From Lachnospiraceae bacterium (lineage in GTDB: Bacteria > Bacillota > Clostridia > Lachnospirales > Lachnospiraceae): a DNA stretch of 39,418 nucleotides. The notes below the pieces were generated by a model. The model ran no database searches and was not told the origin of the DNA. It saw nothing but the letters and a program-made list of their open reading frames with translations. The translations under genes and the position numbers were made by a program. The stretch spans positions 1-39,418 of the forward strand of contig JAFLTG010000019.1 of NCBI GenBank assembly GCA_022510545.1, in the 5' to 3' direction. Position 1 is the first letter of the stretch; the number at the start of each line of letters is the position of its first letter. Positions 35,907-39,418 of the stretch are shown one piece after another.

Positions 35907-37676
35907 TTATGAATCCAGCCATACTACACGGTTCTTTCCGGCTTCCTTAGCCATATACAGCGCATTATCTACTCTGCTGCACATTTTATCGGCTGCTTCA
36001 CCGGTTATAACCTGTGTGACACCAACGCTGGCAGTATGTTGTCCGGAGATTTTAAAATCAACTGCCGCGAAAGCTTCACGTATTTTTTCAGCAGCGGCCA
36101 TAGCTTCATCGGTATTGTTTCCCTCTAAAAGCAGCATAAATTCTTCGCCGCCCCATCTTCCGGCGGAAGCATTAGGAATGTCGGCTGCCGTCTGTCTTAA
36201 GATGTCGGAGAGGGCTATTATGACATCGTCACCTTCTTTGTGTCCGTACACATCATTAACCTTCTTGAAATTATCGATGTCAAGCATAATCAAATGCACT
36301 TTGTCATTTCCGGGTTCGTCCTCAATCTTTTCAAGAGCTTTATGTATACGTCTTTCAATTTCTGCACGGTTATACAATCTGGTCAATCCATCTGTTATAG
36401 CTGCAAGAGACAGCTTCTGATTCATTGCTTCAAGCTCAGCAGTGGAAGCTTCGATAAAGGATACAAATCGCCAGATCATAGGAATCTTATCCAGCTTATT
36501 GAAAGATGGTCCAAGGAAATCTATTTTTTCTCCAACAGGATCGCCTTCACGCATAGCAACAATAACAAGTGTTACGTTAAGATTAAACAGATTACCGTTT
36601 ATCCGCAGGAATTCTCCGGAAGTATATAAACCGGTAGTGGTAGCCACATCTTTAAACATAACCGTTTCCTTGCTGACATTAAAATCACCCCAAAACGCTC
36701 TCCTTGCCGAACAGGTAAATGCCTCAATAACTTCGGGTTGGAAATCCGCAACTTTCTGTCCGTCTTCACGGATACTGTTAAGAATCTGATCCGGATCACC
36801 ATAGGCAATCCTTACATAAGCATCTTCTTCCATGTCAGAGGACATGGTAAGCGAATTGTCATCGTTTGCAGTAAAAGGACAACGTAATATATTGACTCCT
36901 TTTTGCTCAAGGAAAAGTGGAAATTCCAGAGTATTGGAAAAGAAGTTATCATTTTTCTCTATGTTCAAATATCTCCGATATACTTCAAAGGCCGGTATTC
37001 CATCCAACTCATGCAAGACCGCTTTATCTGCTTTGGTAATACGGAATCTTCTTTTGAGTGGTTTCCAGCCGTCTAAATATGTACTGTATACATGGAAGTT
37101 CTCACCGCCCAGCATAAGGAAGATGATACCGTGCTGTGTAATGTCGTTTCCTTTAGAAAAAACATATGAAACAGAACTATCCAGATTGGGAGCGAATGCA
37201 CCGCCGCCAAATATCTGAATATCTTCCCTGAGCGTACTCATCTCATCGCAGTAGCCTTGCATTGACATACCCAAAATCCCGGCATGCATTTCAACAGAAG
37301 TGACCCAGGGATTCTCCTCAATATTTTTCTTCAGATTATCTACGGCATCCTTATAGTTATCATCCGTAAATGGATATTGCAGCAGTTTAACCTTTGTGGA
37401 CTCATCTTCAAAGATTGTACAGGTCAGCATAATCTCTGATTCTATAAATGCGCCGTCCATAATGTTACCATTTGTGGTACATCCCAAATACAGGGCATCG
37501 GGCACATTTTTATCTAAAAGGTCACAAATATGAGCAATATGTGATTTTTCCATATCCATTGAATAGATTCTAAAAACCATTGTGTAAGCAGTATTGGACT
37601 CATACCATTGCTTGATCTCTTCTAATTTTTTTAGAAATTTTTCATCGTTTTCATAAGTTAAGTTAAATTGTTTCAT
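35907..37676 (-). CDS. FIST-sensor diguanylate cyclase
   Basis: This is a 589-residue protein without TM segments. Residues about 30-400 match the FIST N and C sensory domains (ALYLGCTTNGNI, IQIFGGGAFAPN, LDGIPAFEVYRRYL), thought to bind small molecules. A helix connects to a GGDEF domain (about 425-589): DGLTRLYNR, LDIDNFKKVNDVYGH, GRWGGEEF (GGEEF at 509-513), TASVGV and ALYMAKEAGKNRV. All catalytic residues are present, so c-di-GMP synthesis is predicted. The inhibitory I-site RxxD, expected five residues before GGEEF, is absent. A strong AAGGAG precedes the ATG. It lies convergent to the signalling run that starts with a c-di-GMP phosphodiesterase. Confidence 0.92.
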   Translation of the reverse strand: MKQFNLTYENDEKFLKKLEEIKQWYESNTAYTMVFRIYSMDMEKSHIAHICDLLDKNVPDALYLGCTTNGNIMDGAFIESEIMLTCTIFEDESTKVKLLQYPFTDDNYKDAVDNLKKNIEENPWVTSVEMHAGILGMSMQGYCDEMSTLREDIQIFGGGAFAPNLDSSVSYVFSKGNDITQHGIIFLMLGGENFHVYSTYLDGWKPLKRRFRITKADKAVLHELDGIPAFEVYRRYLNIEKNDNFFSNTLEFPLFLEQKGVNILRCPFTANDDNSLTMSSDMEEDAYVRIAYGDPDQILNSIREDGQKVADFQPEVIEAFTCSARRAFWGDFNVSKETVMFKDVATTTGLYTSGEFLRINGNLFNLNVTLVIVAMREGDPVGEKIDFLGPSFNKLDKIPMIWRFVSFIEASTAELEAMNQKLSLAAITDGLTRLYNRAEIERRIHKALEKIEDEPGNDKVHLIMLDIDNFKKVNDVYGHKEGDDVIIALSDILRQTAADIPNASAGRWGGEEFMLLLEGNNTDEAMAAAEKIREAFAAVDFKISGQHTASVGVTQVITGEAADKMCSRVDNALYMAKEAGKNRVVWLDS

Positions 37677-37804
37677 ATTGACACTCCTTATGTAGCGTAT
37701 TTCTCATGCGCATTCTTTATTATATGCGGAAACTTAAGATTAATGAATCCTCTAAATACAAAATATAACAATTTAGAATATATTTTACCACAAAATTTAA
37801 TATA

Positions 37805-37834
37805 TTGAAACAATAAAATAAATATTTTTATAAT
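37805..37834 (+). promoter_or_regulatory. Possible promoter before the aldo/keto reductase
   Basis: TTGAAA (37805-37810) and TATAAT (37829-37834) have an 18-base spacer in the AT-rich 295-nt divergent gap (37677-37971). On the minus strand a TATAAT (37719-37724) without a good -35 could serve the FIST-GGDEF gene. I see no other structure in this gap. Confidence 0.45.
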
Positions 37835-37971
37835 ATTGAAAAAACTTTACATTATATTATGCTTTCCAATCAGTATAGGCTCTGGTATGATAATTATGAT
37901 GGTATTACATATTTTCAAAGAAATGCAAGGAACTTATTGGGAAAGTAAGCTGATAAAGAGGAGGTGTATGG

Positions 37972-39075
37972 TTGAAAAAATTAGGTTTTGGAACGATGAG
38001 GCTGCCGCTGATAGATCCGGAGAATGTAAAAAGCATTGATTATGATCAAATGTGTCAAATGGTAGACCGGTTCTTGGAGCAGGGCTTTGTCTATTTTGAC
38101 ACAGCATACCCTTATCACGGAGAACAGTCGGAAGGTGCGGTAAAACGTTGTCTGGTAGACCGGTATCCTCGTGAGAAATATATTTTAGCAGATAAAATGC
38201 CTATTTTAAGGGTTAAAGCAGCAGAGGAATATCCGAGGTATTTTGAAGAGCAGCTGCGCAGATGCGGAGTAGAGTATTTTGATTATTATCTGCTTCATAA
38301 TATGGGAAAAGAAAGATATACAAATACATTAAAATATGGTGGCTTTGAGTTTATTTGCAAATTAAAAGAACAAAAGCTTGTTAAAAACATCGGGTTTTCA
38401 TATCATGACGACGCTGAACTGTTGGACGAAATCCTGACAAAATACCCTGAGTTGGATTTTGTGCAGCTCCAGATTAATTATCTGGACTGGAACAGTACGG
38501 CAATTCAGTCAGGCGCTTGTTACGAGGTGGCCTGCAGTCATGGTAAGCCTGTCATTGTCATGGAACCTGTAAAAGGGGGAAGTCTGGCAAATCTCCCTGT
38601 GGAAGCAATAGATGAAATGGAGAAATGTGGTGCTTTAGGTTCGCCGGCATCTTATGCCATTCGTTATGCAGCATCCCTGGATAATTGTATGATGGTATTG
38701 AGCGGTATGAGCAATTTGGAACAGCTTATAGATAATACATCCTATATGAGAGATTTTCAGCCGCTTAACAAGCAAGAGCAGGAGATGATACAACGTATAA
38801 AGGATATTGTAAACAGCAATATAACGCCATGCACGAACTGCAGGTACTGTATGGAGGAGTGTCCTAAGAATATCAATATACCTGCCTATTTTGGTTTATA
38901 CAATATGTATGCTGCCACAGGTAAGAAGACGAATATGTACTATGAGAGACATTCCATGAACTATGGCAAGGCTTTGGACTGTATAAAGTGCGGTAAGTGT
39001 GAACAAATCTGCCCTCAGCACATAAAGATACGAGAGGCATTAGATAAGTTTGCGGATTTATATGAAAGAAATTAG
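37972..39075 (+). CDS. Aldo/keto reductase with two 4Fe-4S clusters
   Basis: This 367-residue protein has an aldo/keto reductase TIM barrel (about 1-270): GFGTMRLPL, YFDTAYPYHGEQSE with the catalytic Asp and Tyr, ILADKMP with the catalytic Lys, and DYYLLHNM. A ferredoxin-like tail (about 285-360) has two CxxCxxCxxxCP motifs, CTNCRYCMEECP and CIKCGKCEQICP, enough for two 4Fe-4S clusters. Such fusions are common in anaerobic clostridia; the substrate is unknown. The start is a TTG at 37972, chosen because GAGGAGGTG ends five bases before it and no ATG fits. It is transcribed divergently from the FIST-GGDEF gene. Confidence 0.92.
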   Translation: MKKLGFGTMRLPLIDPENVKSIDYDQMCQMVDRFLEQGFVYFDTAYPYHGEQSEGAVKRCLVDRYPREKYILADKMPILRVKAAEEYPRYFEEQLRRCGVEYFDYYLLHNMGKERYTNTLKYGGFEFICKLKEQKLVKNIGFSYHDDAELLDEILTKYPELDFVQLQINYLDWNSTAIQSGACYEVACSHGKPVIVMEPVKGGSLANLPVEAIDEMEKCGALGSPASYAIRYAASLDNCMMVLSGMSNLEQLIDNTSYMRDFQPLNKQEQEMIQRIKDIVNSNITPCTNCRYCMEECPKNINIPAYFGLYNMYAATGKKTNMYYERHSMNYGKALDCIKCGKCEQICPQHIKIREALDKFADLYERN

Positions 39076-39096
39076 GAATTTACCAAGAGTTAAATC

Positions 39097-39125
39097 TTGA
39101 AAATCTATTTGGATAGGTATATAAT
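39097..39125 (+). promoter_or_regulatory. SigA-type promoter of the last gene
   Basis: TTGAAA (39097-39102) and TATAAT (39120-39125) are 17 bases apart, a near-consensus vegetative promoter. A TAAA-N15-TGGATAG overlaps it (from 39091) and faintly resembles a flagellar-sigma promoter, but only GATA of the -10 box matches. Confidence 0.6.
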
Positions 39126-39158
39126 ATTTTAAAAAACTGGGGATGGTGATTGATAGTT

Positions 39159-39418
39159 ATGGAAGATAAGAAAAAATACAAGAGTTTACGCAATTCTATT
39201 ATGATTATGTGTGCAAGTATCGTTATTCTTACTGCGCTGGTAGTAGGAGGCAATGCGATGCTGTCAGTTAAAACTATGGCAGGATATGCAAACCAAATCT
39301 ATCAAGAGGCAGTAGATGAAGGCTATAGAACAGAAATCAAATCGCAGGTACAAAGTACTATTGCCGTATTACAGAGTGAATATGACAAGGCACAGGCCGG
39401 AGAGAAGACGGAAGAACA
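39159..39418 (+). CDS. Membrane receptor with Cache-type sensor, partial (3' end outside window)
   Basis: The reading frame from ATG 39159 stays open for 86 codons to the window end. It has a basic N-terminus, a TM helix at about 13-35 and the start of an extracytoplasmic helix with SQVQSTIAVLQSEYDKAQAG. This resembles the N-terminal helix of single-Cache sensors in clostridial methyl-accepting chemotaxis proteins. The signalling part is beyond the window, so a kinase or cyclase cannot be excluded. GGGGATGGTGAT lies upstream of the ATG. Confidence 0.75.
   Translation, partial: MEDKKKYKSLRNSIMIMCASIVILTALVVGGNAMLSVKTMAGYANQIYQEAVDEGYRTEIKSQVQSTIAVLQSEYDKAQAGEKTEE

Noticed and set aside
37836-38039. 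A 67-codon plus-strand ORF before the aldo/keto reductase
   Set aside because: It overlaps the well-supported reductase start in another frame and lacks a ribosome binding site.
39091-39116. Flagellar-sigma promoter before the last receptor gene
   Set aside because: TAAA and the 15-nt spacing are present but the -10 box TGGATAG matches the consensus only at GATA, and a near-perfect vegetative promoter overlaps it.

Overview
The window looks like a chromosomal segment of a low-GC, probably motile clostridium, most likely of the family Lachnospiraceae. The grounds are AT-rich DNA, AGGAGG-type ribosome binding sites, the nnr-alr-ndoA order, methyl-accepting chemotaxis proteins, and large hybrid histidine kinases with HPt tails. 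This placement is inference; no rRNA or other marker gene is present. I saw no tRNA, rRNA, CRISPR array or insertion sequence.

Left part (1-6060): a 60-codon orphan gene has its own consensus promoter and terminator. An ABC-F ATPase lies on the minus strand. An AT-rich patch follows, with a SAM methyltransferase, a coiled-coil protein and an ArnT/PMT-like membrane glycosyltransferase. The glycosyltransferase is bracketed by the coiled-coil gene and by a decayed, internally deleted copy of that gene's 3' end, so this patch has been rearranged.

Housekeeping part (6083-14479): NAD(P)HX repair enzyme (nnr), alanine racemase (alr), a MazF/EndoA-type endoribonuclease without an antitoxin gene beside it, a CNNM/CorC-type membrane protein, a YebC regulator, O-acetylhomoserine sulfhydrylase (metY) and a polytopic membrane protein. 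All are on the plus strand with short gaps.

Signalling part (14639-39418): a chemotaxis receptor is closely followed by a cation diffusion facilitator. Next comes a dense plus-strand run of six signalling genes (17621-33511): a REC-HD-GYP c-di-GMP phosphodiesterase, a six-TM hybrid kinase with HPt, two tandem six-TM hybrid kinases whose C-termini are full-length DegV (lipid-binding type) domains, a soluble REC-PAS-kinase-REC-HPt protein, and a 1288-residue kinase with two successive dCache sensor domains. The run continues into a secreted VanW protein and a CapA-type lipoprotein. A bidirectional terminator separates it from a minus-strand FIST-GGDEF diguanylate cyclase. An aldo/keto reductase with a ferredoxin tail and the start of another Cache receptor close the window.

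Reading of the system (inference): several membrane and soluble kinases feed receiver and HPt domains, and HD-GYP is the only classical output domain in the run. A GGDEF enzyme next door supplies the opposite activity. This suggests a multi-input phosphorelay controlling c-di-GMP and possibly cell-surface properties. The kinase-receiver-DegV fusion is the most unusual element, because it would join a phosphorelay to a fatty-acid-binding fold.
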